Part shown: piece after piece, positions 52,497 to 63,480 of the stretch
How the letters are laid out: every line of letters begins with the position of its first letter
How positions within the stretch are numbered: the first letter of the stretch is position 1
Origin: Entoloma clypeatum
Lineage: Eukaryota > Basidiomycota > Agaricomycetes > Agaricales > Entolomataceae
Reading direction: 5' to 3'
NCBI GenBank assembly: GCA_963565915.1
Contig: OY751487.1
Location: forward strand, 4,588,001-4,652,000
Length of the DNA stretch: 64,000 nucleotides
Translations under genes and position numbers: made by a program
The notes under the pieces: generated by a model
Database searches by the model: none
Seen by the model: the letters and a program-made list of their open reading frames with translations, nothing else
Told to the model about the DNA's origin: nothing

Positions 52497-55400
52497 ATGA
52501 TGCCTAAGGAACTGCCGACATGTGCGAAGCCGGTTTTTATCTTCACAAGACGGTCAATCATGCGACAGGAATTGGCAGCCTACAATGCCCACAGAGCCGC
52601 CAACGATGCCCAGATGGCTGCTGAGGCAGCAGGCTCATCGTCGACTCAGACTCCTGTTGCAGACACATCTAATCAGTCATGTGTTTCCATCAGCACTCTC
52701 AGGCCCACTGGCAGCCAACACAAGCGACGTGGCTACCAACGTCACATCGATGAACGCTGTGATGTGCAGGCGTCACCATCTGTGCAATCCGAGGACTCAC
52801 CGCAACTGCCAGGTGACGTCGATTATGATCTGTCACCACCACAACCGCTAGATAATGTCGATCCTGATTTGCCACCACCACCACCACCCCAGCCACAGAA
52901 GCCTGCGAAGCCGAAGAGAAAAAGAAAGAATATGACTTTGGTATATCCTCTCCATCCATTGTTCCATATCATCAACACTGATTTTGTCGGGTTCAGACAA
53001 AACTTAACAAATGGTTGAATTTCCGCCAAGGCACTCTCGACAAACTCTTAAGACACGACGGGCTCGGGAACTTCTTTGGCCAGACTCGGTGTCATTCTTG
53101 TGGGAAGGCAGATGGTGTCTACAAGTGTAGGAATTGTTTTGATGGGGGCCTCCTGCGTTGTCAGAGTTGCTTGGTTGATGGTCATAGGATACATCCCTTG
53201 CATCGTGTCGAGGTAAGTCAACTGTTTTCTTGTTATTGTGAGTTGCGTCGAGTGTTGGAACGGCTCCTTTTTCCAGAAAGCGACACTTCAATCTCTCAGG
53301 CTCGCTTTGTGTCTGCAGCCTTCGCCTGGGCCCCGCAAATTCTGCGTCGTCAATTTGTTGGGCTTTCACCATGTCTCTGTTGATTACTGCGACTGCGGGA
53401 CAAACAGCTTCACGTCCAATCAGATTCAACTCCTTCACACTGGCTGGTTTCCTGCCACATTCAATTGTCCCCAAACTGTCTTCATGTTCAACTGTCTTGA
53501 TGTCTATTATGAACTGTCATCACAAGGCAAAGTTTCCATTTACGATTATTATCAGACACTCCTTCACCTCACGGATAACCTGGGTCTTAAAAAACCATTA
53601 GTATGTGTCCAAGAGGCCAGTATTCATTTCAGAATTATACAGCACCGCTATCCCAAGTTTCACCGTGTTGTCGGCATCTGGCGCGGTCTTCTAATGCTGA
53701 AGCGAGCCGCCCGTGGTCAGGATCCTGCGGGGGTCAAAGCTACAGCTCAAGGAGAACTTGCCATAGAGTGCCCAGCATGTCCTCAGCCCAATCGCAACCT
53801 CCCACATGACTGGGACCCTGGATCGTAAGTACTTGTCCTCTTTCTGAGTTGAAAATTTAGCTGAAAGGTTTCTAGTTTCCTCAATACCCTCTTTCTTGCC
53901 CAAGATGGAAATTTCAAACTCAAGGGAAAGGACCATGGTATTAACGATCCAGAACTTGCACTGGGGTGGGCTTATTTCATCCACAAGGAGGAGTATCAAA
54001 AATTCCTCAAGGGCTATGTGGATCAACCAGAGGTACATGTTCAATTTTGTGTATTTTCTTTATCTGACACCAATTAAGATTAACACATGTCAATCCTCAC
54101 ATGACACAATTGAACACGCAGGCACCCAAAGTACACCTGGCTATCGTGTGTCCGGGACAGTTGCCATCATTTGCTCGTGGCATGGTCTCATCCATAAAAA
54201 TGGAGTCAGAGATTTGCAAAAGGGTGAATGCCAGTGCAACATGGACTTTATGCTTCTTTACTGCCTCATCGGCAACCTTATTATTCATATCATTGTCACC
54301 TACAATATTGCCTGCCAGTGGTTCAGAAATTTCGAATGTCGTACAGTATGTTGGAGTTCCGCCCATCAATGCAACTACAAGCTGGCCAGAAGATCGAGGT
54401 CACGATTCTGAGCTGGCATATCAATGGCCACGGACCCTCATGTCAGGCTAATTTCTATCTTGGTTATATGGAGGGGGTTGGTAGGACTTGTGGTGAGGAG
54501 ATTGAAACATCATGGGCCCAGACAAATGTTTTGGGTGCAAGTACACAGGAGATGGGTCCAACCTCATGCCATGAGACTCTGAACGACCATTGGGGTGGGT
54601 TGAACTTTTGGAAGGTTATTGGTTTTCGTGCATGTTTTTATTCCCCCCCCCCACAATATATTACTAATGGTATGCTGAACTAGGTCCCATGTTTTCCAAG
54701 CATTTCAATAATGTGTCTCTGCTGCGGGATAAACATGAGGACCTATTCACAAAGCTTACTGCTACATTTGCTAAAGAAACTGTCGTGAAGTGGGAAAAAA
54801 TGGTAGTTGAATGGCATGAAGACATGTCGCGGCCAAAATTGAAGCCAAACCCGTATGAAGAACCAGTCTCTGGTAGGTAAACATTCATGTTGTTACTAAT
54901 ATACTTTCTCATCCATTTTTTCGGTAGCAACAACAATGCAGGATGTTTGTTTAGAGCTCACGAGGCCGATGAAGCCGCCCATGGTTCACTACCCATCCAC
55001 AAGACAACCCTCATGTCATTCTCGATCATGGGTCTTGAGCTTGAGGAACAGCAGTGCATGTACTCACTTTTAGAATGTGTAGCAATCATGGCTTACTGAT
55101 TTCTGATTTTGAATTTTAAGGCGAGTACTGTCACTTGAAGTCGAGGAAACCAAGAACATTCGGACTTCAAAGCAGCAAGCGGACCTCCAGGATAAACGCA
55201 CCGTGCTCCTTCGTCACATCCAATGTTGGCGGGAGGTGCAGCTTGTTTATATGCCATCTATCGCCGTTCTTCTAGCTGAAGCTGAAGCCCTCACTCCCGA
55301 CCCTGATGCTGTTGTCACCGAGGTGGCAGAGGCTTTGCCTCTTCATCTTCCATCCTCACTTCCTGTACATCTGTGGGAATCATCAGGACTCACTGCCATT

Positions 55401-56312
55401 GTCAAGAAGGAATGCCACCTTTGCCTAGCCCAAGCCGACGATGCTCTTGCAGACGTGCATCGACAGCGGCAGATCATCTCCGGCTTATGGCAGTTCAAAA
55501 AATTGAATGTCGATGGCACCGGAAACAAGCTGAATACACAGATATGCACACATTACAACCGGTTCAACTTACGGACCCAACATTGTGTTCTCCGTTATCG
55601 GGTGGCCCAGAAAGCTCTCATTTGCCTCGATTCTGATGGGGACTGGAAGGAGCGCCTTCACGAATTGAAGGATATGGATGTGCATGGTCCTGGGAGAGAT
55701 GAGGAGGCTGAGAAAGACAAGCGGGCCAAGGGAAAGCTGAAGGCAGGGACAATGGGGAGTACAAGGGGAACATACGAAATGTCATGGATATGGCTTGTTC
55801 CGCGGGTAGTAACAGCACCGGACATGGACTCAACGGAGGAGGTTTTAGATGAAAGTATGTGCGTCAAGTGGGCAAAGTCTCGGGCTCGAAAACATTGTTG
55901 GGCTGAAGAAGTGATGTTGGTGAAGGAGGAGATGCGACATGTCGTAGCGTATTTTGAGTGGAAATCAGGGTGGTGGGAGAGCCAGGCTCTGCGTTGTGGT
56001 GGCGAGCATGCAGATGTCCTTCACGGAATTGCTGCCTATGCAAAAAAGCAGGCTTTTCTCTGCGAGCAAATGGCTGAACGTTGTGCATTGACCTGGCTAC
56101 CAGTGCTATGTGCTCAGGGTCTGTCTCCAGACTGGGGCTCTCGTTACTAGAAGGCTGGGGACCCAGGAACCACTGATCAGGCCATCGTGGATGACGAGGG
56201 AGACATCAATGATGATGAGACTATTGATGACGGTGGCGAAGTTTTGGATTTTGACAACGATGATGACACAGATGGCGGGTATTTACTTGATGACTTCGAA
56301 CTGGATGATTAG
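52497..56312 (+). pseudogene. KDZ (Kyakuja-Dileera-Zisupton) DNA transposase with CxC2 cluster
   Basis: Exons separated by short introns at 52941-52996, 53213-53252, 53825-53875, 54033-54078 and three more after 54600. In order: low-complexity start with a basic patch (KPKRKRKNM); CxC2 zinc cluster (CHSCGKADGVYKCRNCFDGG, LLRCQSCLVDGHRIHPLHRV); FFQKATLQSL; YPKFHRVVGIWRGLLMLKR; ECPACPQPNRNLPHDWD; DDE-type catalytic region with AQDGNFKLKG, LQKGECQCNMDF, TYNIACQWF and GEEIETSWAQTNVL; helical C-terminus (RKHCWAEEVMLVKEEMRHVV) and acidic tail to TAG at 56310. Odd points: in the family the second acidic residue lies in a YDIACQ-type motif, here Asn; a frame change occurs near 54345; a TAG lies at 56148. 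Probably inactive. Confidence 0.85.
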
Positions 56313-56342
56313 CCAACTTATTGAGAGATTGATCAGCCAATG

Positions 56343-56760
56343 ACATAATGACTATAGAATAACACAGAATGAAGTGGAATGATATTAATTACACAATCAT
56401 TTCTGATACAAAATGGAGCGGAATGATATCCAGTCATTCCTAATAATCCTGGTAAGTGTTATGATGAGTTATAATATAAAATGAAGTGTAATGATACCCA
56501 GTCATGCCTAATGATTCTGGTAAGTGTTATGATGTTTTATGATATGAAATGAAGGGAATGATATCCAGTCATTCCTAATGATTCTGGTACAATGATTTAT
56601 GATATAAAATGAAGCAAAATGATATCCTGTCATTTCTAATGATCCTGGTACTCAGCGTTTATGATGATTTATGATATGATATGAAGCAGAATGATATTTA
56701 TGATGGAGAATGATGCCAAGGTACCTTTGGAATATCATTAAAATATCATATCATAAAGAC
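56343..56760. repeat. AT-rich minisatellite, about 60-75-bp units
   Basis: Five or so imperfect copies of a unit containing GAATGATATCCAGTCATTCC, then TAATGATTCTGGTA and TGTTATGATG plus a TTATGATATRAAATGAAG segment. Each unit has an internal inverted motif (AATGATATCC / TCATT). 56761-56867 is non-coding, with no further repeat unit seen. Confidence 0.75.
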
Positions 56761-56867
56761 TACGGGACTATGCACCAAGCACTAATGGCAAGTGCTGTAA
56801 AACAATGATTAAAATGGTAGCTATCACTCGACCGTGTTATTAGTCCTCAATCTCTCAATCCATAGAC

Positions 56868-57253
56868 TGTTATTATCGCTCTTATCTTATCCTATTATCT
56901 AATCTCATCTTTATCTTATCTCCTTATCTTATCTCATCTTATCCTATCTCTTGATCTTATTCTATCTTATCTGAAACCTTTATCTTATCCTACCTCATGT
57001 TAGACACATGTTATTCTAGAACAGTCTTATTTACTGTGCATTACTGTGCACCTCATTTATGCCTCATGGTATTTACATATACAGTATAAGTAGCCTACTT
57101 TCCTTTGTATTCTGTAGCTTGTTCTCTTGAGATCCCATGTGGGTCAATAGTCAGCATCGCTCCTGTGTCTTGATGGCATCGTATCACCTCTTCTTGCGCG
57201 TTTTATGTTCGGGCCTGTGGATGTAGTCGTCAGACTCACATGTCGCCTCAACA
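56868..57253 (+). repeat. Solo LTR, gypsy G family (386 bp)
   Basis: TGTTATTATCGCTC...GCCTCAACA flanked by perfect 5-bp duplications TAGAC (56863-56867 and 57254-57258). Rich in CTTATCTTAT repeats. The orientation is that of the LTR at 62695. It interrupts the sequence leading into the hAT remnant. Confidence 0.93.
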
Positions 57254-57258
57254 TAGAC

Positions 57259-57748
57259 ACTGGATAGAGGAGCATTGGGAGACAAATTATATTGACCAAG
57301 CAACAGACACAATAAAAGATACTGTACATTCTATCATGACAGAATATCCTCTCCCCTACTAACTACACTGCATTGTAAGATGGGCAAATATCGTCAGCAT
57401 GGGGAGCTGTTGCATGCTTCAGATAGCTTTGGCCCTGGACCTAGCTGCCGTGCTACAGGCAGCATGGATGTTTGGAGAACGGCTTCGAAATATGGGCTTC
57501 AAGACATGTTACGGTTCGACACGGGAGCACGGGCACGGGCTTCACCTTCGACAGTCAATGAGGAGTATGACTTATGGATACCTTAAAGATATTTCCCCAC
57601 CAGGAACTGACATCGTGAATTTTTGGGATGTACGTGCCTTCTTGATCAAAACTCACATCATACTAACTACTGCATCCAGATGGAGGGAAAGCAAGACCCA
57701 TGCCAGTACCCCACATTGTATGCCATGGCTCTCAACTATCTCCCAATC
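57259..57748 (+). pseudogene. hAT transposase C-terminal fragment
   Basis: STVNEEYDLW, a frame change near 57585, then LKDISPPGTDIVNFWD, a 50-nt intron (57630-57679, with CTAAC branch-like site), then DPCQYPTLYAMALNYLPI. The last phrase matches the dimerisation region at the C-terminus of hAT transposases (YPTL-x-AL-x-x-LPI type). It is cut at 57749 by the LTR-like unit. The text before 57510 has no recognisable motif. Confidence 0.6.
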
Positions 57749-58691
57749 TGTTATGGACTCTACGGTATGAGGACCATGTCATATCTTTTACCTATCATCC
57801 GAACGCGGCGCCCTCTTACGAACTTACTATGTCTAATGTCTACTTTCACAACCTTCAATTCCCAGTCTGACTCACTACCTTACTTCGTCATCCCCTTTAG
57901 TATACTTCGCTCCTGCACTGACTCGCTTTCCACAGTCAGCTTACTCATTGTATATAGCCTTCCGCAGTTGCCTTACTCATGCGCACTGCCTTCCGCAGTA
58001 CTGACTCATCCCCTACCGCCTATAGTCAGTACCTATATAAACCCTCTGTAGCATAGTTACACAAGCTCTCGTTGCACCTGCTCACGATTGTCAAACCTTT
58101 TGTTGGGCTTGCGCCTTCACATCGCACAATCACACGTCAACCGACCAAAGTCCTCGATTCTATCATCTTTCATGTTGAATCAAAAGCTGATCCTCTCACT
58201 TTCGCACTCTCTTGTCACAGGATGCACGACATCATCTTCCCTCAACATTTCAATTATTGTGCCATCCATTGCAGAGTCAGCTCAATCAGCGTCTGGAATC
58301 ATTTGATCATGAACCGCCCCCTTTCCAGGAACGTCAGGAAACTCGAGATTACGCTTACCTTTTCACTTTTACTCATCGGCCCCCGCTTACACATATCATA
58401 TTATACTTTATTTCCTTTAGTATACTTCGCTCCCGCGCTGACTCGCTTTCCACAGCTGTCTGACTCATTCCGCAGTCAGCTTACTCATTAGTGCATAGCC
58501 TTCCGCAGTCGCCTTACTCATGCGCACTGCCTTCTGCAGTACTGACTCATCCGCTACCACCTATAGTCAGTACCTATATAAACCCTCTGTAGCATAGTTA
58601 GATTCCTTAGATTTAGCAATCACATTTCTCTTCGCCTTTCCACTTCCTGCATACTCTGCCCAAACCTTGGAACAGTTTGTTAAGCATAACA
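57749..58691 (+). repeat. Composite LTR-like unit of gypsy F containing an F-box gene fragment
   Basis: Starts TGTTATGGACTC and ends GCATAACA, giving a 7-bp inverted terminus (TGTTATG/CATAACA), and is followed by the gag of gypsy F. Inside are a promoter-like U3 with TATATAAACCCTCTGTAG (near 58034-58051), a copy of the F-box coding start (58072-58349, same as 42242-41965 on the other strand), then a second diverged U3 (about 58418-58600) with the same TATATAAACCC box. Whether all 943 bases form one LTR, or two pieces side by side, cannot be settled without other copies. Confidence 0.55.
58072..58349 (+). pseudogene. F-box gene 5' fragment (duplicate of 42242-41965)
   Basis: Encodes the same residues as the gene at 41479-42242 (FVGLAPSHRTITRQPTKVLD ... 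PLSRNVRKLEI) with almost no change, then diverges right after CTCGAGAT. The copy is inverted relative to the other one and about 15 kb away, and carries the same upstream LTR-like promoter. Confidence 0.8.
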
Positions 58692-58712
58692 AGTTGCTAA
58701 ATCTCATTAGGT

Positions 58713-60013
58713 TTGCCCAGAGTGAAGAGAGCAACTACCAGACAAGTCAAGACATTGCGCTTCTTTGAAGACTTCACCAGTAATCCATTCGCCACACCAG
58801 AAGCCCGACAGGAGGAGCTAAGTGCTCGAGACAGTATCGATTTTACACTCATCCAGCAGTACATTGAATCGGAGATCCGTCGCATCCTACAGCAGGTGCT
58901 TGATGAAGAACTAGACAACGACGAGCATCTCCCCCACGGCGAGATAGCAGAGAGCATCCATCTTGCTCGGCAACACCAGATTGCACGTTACAACGCCTGA
59001 CAGAACGAACTCGAAAGCTTTTACATTCAAGAAGGATCTCAGACAGGTTGGATCACAGAGATCAGAGAGTTTATCAGTGTCCAGACAACCGTTATCAGAA
59101 GATTGATTAGGACGCTCATATCGAGACGTCCCAGAGCCACATCATCACATCTTACTCGAAGCAGCAGATCTACGCCCACTTCACCACCGAAGAACAACAG
59201 ACCGAGTACAACCGTTGGGCACGAAATGAGAGACTTGACCCCTTCTCGGGACCAACAGACGCGCAGGAACAGAGATTTCTTAGAGATTTACAGAGATTTC
59301 TTAGAGATTTACAGAGGAAATACTCTGAACATTTTGCCACAGATTCTGCCGACGAGTCCCCTGACAAATTTACTTTTGACTCCGCGCAGTCAGATATCGA
59401 ACAGACGCCTAGAACAGGGACTCATTTTCAATCCCTACCTGTATCCTGAACCCCATCTTCATCCCAACAGCCCGACTCCTCTCCTCCTCCGCAGACTCTG
59501 GACATGGCAGAAGCTCCGGCAGTACAAACAATGGATACATCCAAGATCATCAAGGATCCTGGGATGTTCAAGGACAGACACACCTTTGATGAATGGTGGA
59601 AAGCCACCAAACTATACATCAGGTTCCAAAAGAGCCTCACAGATGATCAGAAGATTCTTGCGGTACTATCCCGTATGATGGAAGGGTCCAGCAGACAATG
59701 GGCCAGTAACAAGTTAGACGCTCTTGCTATTGACAACGAGAACATCACCTGGCTAGGTTTTTCCGATGATATCGCCACACGATTCTCCATCGCCAACAAG
59801 TCAGTCACTGCCAAAGCAAGACTCAAAGTCCTGAAACAAGAGAAATGCACCGTTGACGAATTCTTGGATGAATTTGAAGAGCTCTTGAAGCTGTCAAACC
59901 TTGGCAAAGAAACTGGAAAATACATCCTAGAGAAGAACGTCAACCGCAGAATCTCTGAACAAGCGGCTAGTGATGGCAAGACGTACTCCGATTACGCAAA
60001 GGAGATTCCAAAC
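58713..60013 (+). pseudogene. gag: Gypsy F gag, N-terminal and capsid part
   Basis: Coding text from about 58713 (VKRATTRQVKTLRFFEDF, then a TGA near 58998, Arg expected), shifting frame near 59110 to ETSQSHIITSYSKQQIYAHF. A 21-bp tandem duplication (AGAGATTTCTTAGAGATTTAC, 59271-59312) follows, then a TGA near 59449. From 59504 it is open: MAEAPAVQTMDTSKIIKDPG, HTFDEWWKATKLYIRFQ, ILAVLSRMMEGSSRQWAS, FLDEFEELLKLSNLG, typical Ty3/gypsy capsid. It is interrupted at 60014 by a copia solo LTR and resumes at 60323. Confidence 0.8.
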
Positions 60014-60322
60014 TGTTGAAACTTTTCCATCATGTAGATTAGATTAGATTAGATTACATCACGTGACCTTTACACATCTTCAATTACATACTTATTTGGT
60101 TGGTACAAACAGTAGTACGGTATATAAGACCAGGAAACTGTCAATATCAACAATTTGTCTCTTGACTCTTAACCAGCTCCATCGCTCTTACCAGCCTCAA
60201 CCGCTCTCACCAGCCCCACCCTTCTCAACCAAGTAAGTGACTAGAATGGTAGAGTAGAGTACTTCCACTGTAGCTGTGTTGCTCAGTACATCTGCGGCTA
60301 GCGCCCAGGTGGAACTTCAACA
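60014..60322 (+). repeat. Copia solo LTR (309 bp)
   Basis: TGTTGAAAC...CTTCAACA, same family as C1/C2, flanked by CAAAC (60009-60013) and GAAAC (60323-60327), one mismatch. Contains GATTA repeats and TATATAAG. The internal region was lost, presumably by LTR-LTR recombination. Confidence 0.92.
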
Positions 60323-60684
60323 GAAACAAGGGACGACAGATGGAAGGACACGCACTGGTCATCCGAGGTGGCGGTGACATGCATACAGGATTGGGTACCA
60401 CTTATGGTGGTCAGGGCAAGGCCATGGAGATCGACAAAGCAGGAGTAGCCCATTGCTACAGCTGTCAACGCTTCGGTCATCTGGCTAAAGACTGTAGCGC
60501 TCCAAAGAAGAAAGATGGTCACAAGTGTTTCAACTGCAACCAAGAAGGACATATTGCGCGCAATTGCCGCAAGCCAAAGAAGAACTCTGGAAGGGTTAGG
60601 AAGGTGTCTGAGGAAGATGCCGAGAATGATGAAACCACAATCTTAGAAGCCAATGAGAAGGATTTTCCCGAAGGGTCCGATTAA
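60323..60684 (+). pseudogene. gag: Gypsy F gag, nucleocapsid with two zinc knuckles
   Basis: RNKGRQMEGHALVIRGGGD, then two CCHC knuckles: CYSCQRFGHLAKDC and CFNCNQEGHIARNC (60455-60570), a basic linker and an acidic end (EANEKDFPEGSD) with TAA at 60682. The two knuckles distinguish it from E1, E2 and E3, which have one. Confidence 0.85.
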
Positions 60685-61139
60685 ACGATGCTAAGTCGCG
60701 ACCCTTATCTATTAAACGGACTTGCTTGCCTTGTATGACTGCAGACAATAGAACCTATGTCATCCCTGCCAAGCGAGCCGCTGCATCAACTAAGATTGTG
60801 AAGGGAGATAAACCTCCAAAAAGATGAGAGATCAGGCTGTTAGCTCAGCTCAAAACACGACAAGGACCAAAAGTCATCCGACCTGAGGTTGACAGTGGAT
60901 GTGAACGCACATCCATCCATCCCAGAATAGTACATGAACAGAACCTCGCCACGCGAGGAATACCGCCCATAGCAATTCTAAATGCGGATGGATCACCAAA
61001 TCAACAACAGAAAGCAAGCCAACTTGCCGAAGTCAAGCTGGATTTGGGAGCACATCAGGAAACCATGGAAGCAATGGTACTGGACATTAGGAAAATGGAC
61101 ATGCTCTTGGGACATGACTGGTTGGTACACCACAACCCC
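60685..61139 (+). pseudogene. pol: Gypsy F protease region, truncated
   Basis: RLLAQLKTRQGPKVIRPEVD, the active-site segment EVDSGCERTSIHPRIV, then LATRGIPPIAILNADGS and MDMLLGHDWLVHHNP, the usual gypsy protease-to-RT landmark (LGxDWLxxHNP). The coding text stops at 61139 where the gypsy G LTR starts. RT and integrase of F are not in the window. Confidence 0.7.
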
Positions 61140-61458
61140 TGTTATGATCGTATTTTCACTTTTCACTTTATCTTATCATATCTCGATCTTATCTTATCTA
61201 CATCATGTCATACATGAGGACATCTTATCATTAGCAATGCAACAGGATGCGAAGGATCCAGAGTCGCGCAGCATGATGCTGCCTCAACGCAGCCTCATGG
61301 TATTTACATATATAAGTAGGGTACTTTCACTTGTATTTGATAGCTTGTTCTCTTGAGATTCCCGCTGGGTCTCTTGGCAATACAGTTCTCTTATCACTCC
61401 TCCACTTCGTTCCTAAGTTTGGGCTCGTGACATTGTTTGACTTGGCATCGCCTCAACA
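61140..61458 (+). repeat. 5' LTR of gypsy G (319 bp)
   Basis: TGTTATGATCG...GCATCGCCTCAACA, related to the solo LTRs at 56868 and 62695 (shared CTTATCTTAT, CCTCATGGTATTTACATATATAAGTAG and TTGTTCTCTTGAGAT segments). The left flank is ACCCC. The partner LTR and second target copy would lie beyond base 64000. Confidence 0.75.
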
Positions 61459-62040
61459 GAAGAACACGCTCTTTCTACTCGCCCCCCCAAACACACACTT
61501 CCTACTCCATCATCACTATCCCCGCCGTTTCGCACTTTTGCGTTAAAAGTCGCACTTCGTTATTACACATGGACCCTAGCGTTAAGGGGGACCTCCCCGA
61601 CTTCAGGGATAAGAAGAGAAACACTTGGCACACCCATTATAACTAGCGTTGCCGTTCGAGACACACAGGGAAACATTGAGCCCATCCCATGTCGAGGTGA
61701 CCAAAGGCCGATGCATCTAACCTTTGGGGAAGTTGCTGGCACATGTGATGGTTTGGAAGAGAAAACTATACATGTCTAGTTTGCAAAAGGTGTTCCAATC
61801 CCCGACTCCTCAACATCTCGATTCAACCAGTCCAGTGTGCCTAGGGGTATTGACCATGTGGACTTCATCTTTCCCAGATCTTCCTCTAATCAGGCATCCC
61901 AACTGCCTGGGTAGACAGATCGTTCTTTGGGTTTTCTTTTCAGATTTTTTTTTCCACCTAAGCGTCAGAACAGGGTTGCGCGCCCAACGTAAGGTACTAT
62001 TGTTCAAACCAAAACACCTCCCCCTGCCAAAACAACATCA
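61459..62040 (+). other. Gypsy G leader, degenerate
   Basis: Non-coding or decayed stretch between the LTR and gag. Contains a pyrimidine-rich tract (61486-61530) and text with several stops. No open frame here resembles a known protein. Confidence 0.5.
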
Positions 62041-62694
62041 TGGACAAGCAAGACTTTCAGGATGAAGCCCCTGAACTCCCCAAACATCACGCTCCCCCCA
62101 TCACACCACCTCCTCCTCCTCCTCCTCACCAACCAGGCCGAAGAATCAAAATAGCTGCAGATCCCGGCAAATACAATGGATCCTGACCCCTGTTTTCGGG
62201 ATGGTGGGCAAAAATGCTCATGTGGATCCGAGTAAATCGAGATTTGCTACATGGGGATGACAAAATCTGTATCGCAGTCTGGTCCCGATTAGATGGACCA
62301 ATTGCAGGAACATATGGGGAAACATGACTCACCCAATGCATGGAATCAAACAATTGGCCAACGTACCGAAACTTGGTCTATGAGATCACCACGAGGTTTT
62401 GCCCTACCACCAAAGTGGAATGGGCCAGAGCAAAGATTGAGGGGTTCAAACAGAACTAGATGAAGACAGACAATTGGATCACACAGTTTGGAACACTGGC
62501 GATCAAAGGGAAAATTGAGGATCATCATGGAATTTCCTTACTGGAGAGAAATGCCCGGGACTCAATCATACAACAATTAGCAAGGAAGACGGCAGGACAC
62601 CATGCAGGAAACTCTTGAAGAAATCTCCAGGGACCTCAAAGACAAGGGAACCAATGGGGAAATCACCCTCAAAATCAGCAAGCACCGCGGCCAC
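62041..62694 (+). pseudogene. gag: Gypsy G gag, capsid part
   Basis: Begins near the ATG at 62040 with a Pro run (PPITPPPPPPPHQPGRR), then KIAADPGKYNGS, WWAKMLMWIRVNRDLLHGDD, WPTYRNLVYEITTRFC and RDSIIQQLARKTAG: a Ty3/gypsy or Tf1-like capsid. TGA near 62185 and 62324, TAG near 62458 and a frame change near 62595 break it. A solo LTR of its own family interrupts it at 62695. Confidence 0.75.
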
Positions 62695-63078
62695 TGTTAT
62701 GATCGCTCTTATCTTATCTTAATATCTAATCTCATCTTTATCTTATCTCTTTATCTTGTCTCTTTATCTTATCTCATCTTATCCTATCTCTTGATCTTAT
62801 CCTATCTTATCTGAAACCTTTATCTTATCCTACCTCATGTTAGACACATGTTATTCTAGAACAGTCTTATTTACTGTGCACCTCATTTATGCCTCATGGT
62901 ATTTACATATATAAGTAGCCTACTTTCCTTTGTATTCTGTAGCTTGTTCTCTTGAGATCCCATGTGGGTCAATAGTCAGCATTGCTCCTTTGTCTTGATG
63001 GTATCGTATCCCCTCTCCTTGCGCGTTTTATGTTCGGGCCTGTGGATGTAGTCATCAGACTCACATGTCGCCTCAACA
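62695..63078 (+). repeat. Solo LTR, gypsy G family (384 bp), nested in gypsy G gag
   Basis: TGTTATGATCGC...GCCTCAACA with perfect 5-bp duplications GCCAC (62690-62694 and 63079-63083). Very similar to 56868-57253. TATATAAGTAG near 62909 is the probable promoter. Confidence 0.94.
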
Positions 63079-63083
63079 GCCAC

Positions 63084-63480
63084 AAGGCCAGAATAATTTT
63101 GGAAGGCCCTTTGGACAACAACAAAATGGGGGGTGCTGTCCCCAGCAAAACGGTCAGCAGCAACAACGACGTGATCCGAAAGCGATGAACGTCGACAGAA
63201 ACCAGTGATGAGCTCCTGGTAATTGCTATAACTGTGGTGGACAGGGGCATTTTGCCCGAGATTGCAGGCAGCCGCAGTGCAGGGTACAACCGGCAATGAT
63301 TGAACAAATTGATGAGCACAAGGAGGAAGAAATTCTGAGGCAGATAACGGCAAGGCGTCAAGCGCGTCAAGCCACAAATGGACAAATGGGTGTGAATAGC
63401 GCGCCTGTGCTGAATTCCAATGGACAAGCTGCAGGGCAGCAGGGTTTTGTGAACATCAATCAGTAATTCTCCCACTGGCT
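63084..63480 (+). pseudogene. gag: Gypsy G gag, nucleocapsid part
   Basis: Gln/Gly-rich text (FGRPFGQQQNGGCCPQQNGQ), a TGA near 63206, one CCHC knuckle (CYNCGGQGHFARDC, near 63233-63274), then a Gln/Asn-rich tail ending near 63465. Continues the capsid part at 62041-62694 across the solo LTR. Confidence 0.78.

Noticed and set aside
52497..56312. KDZ gene as an intact host gene
   Set aside because: Catalytic Asn substitution, a frame change near 54345 and a TAG near the end indicate a decayed transposase.
56880..57000. CTTATCTTAT array as a CRISPR or satellite
   Set aside because: No spacer structure; it is the U3 part of an LTR present in three places with target duplications.
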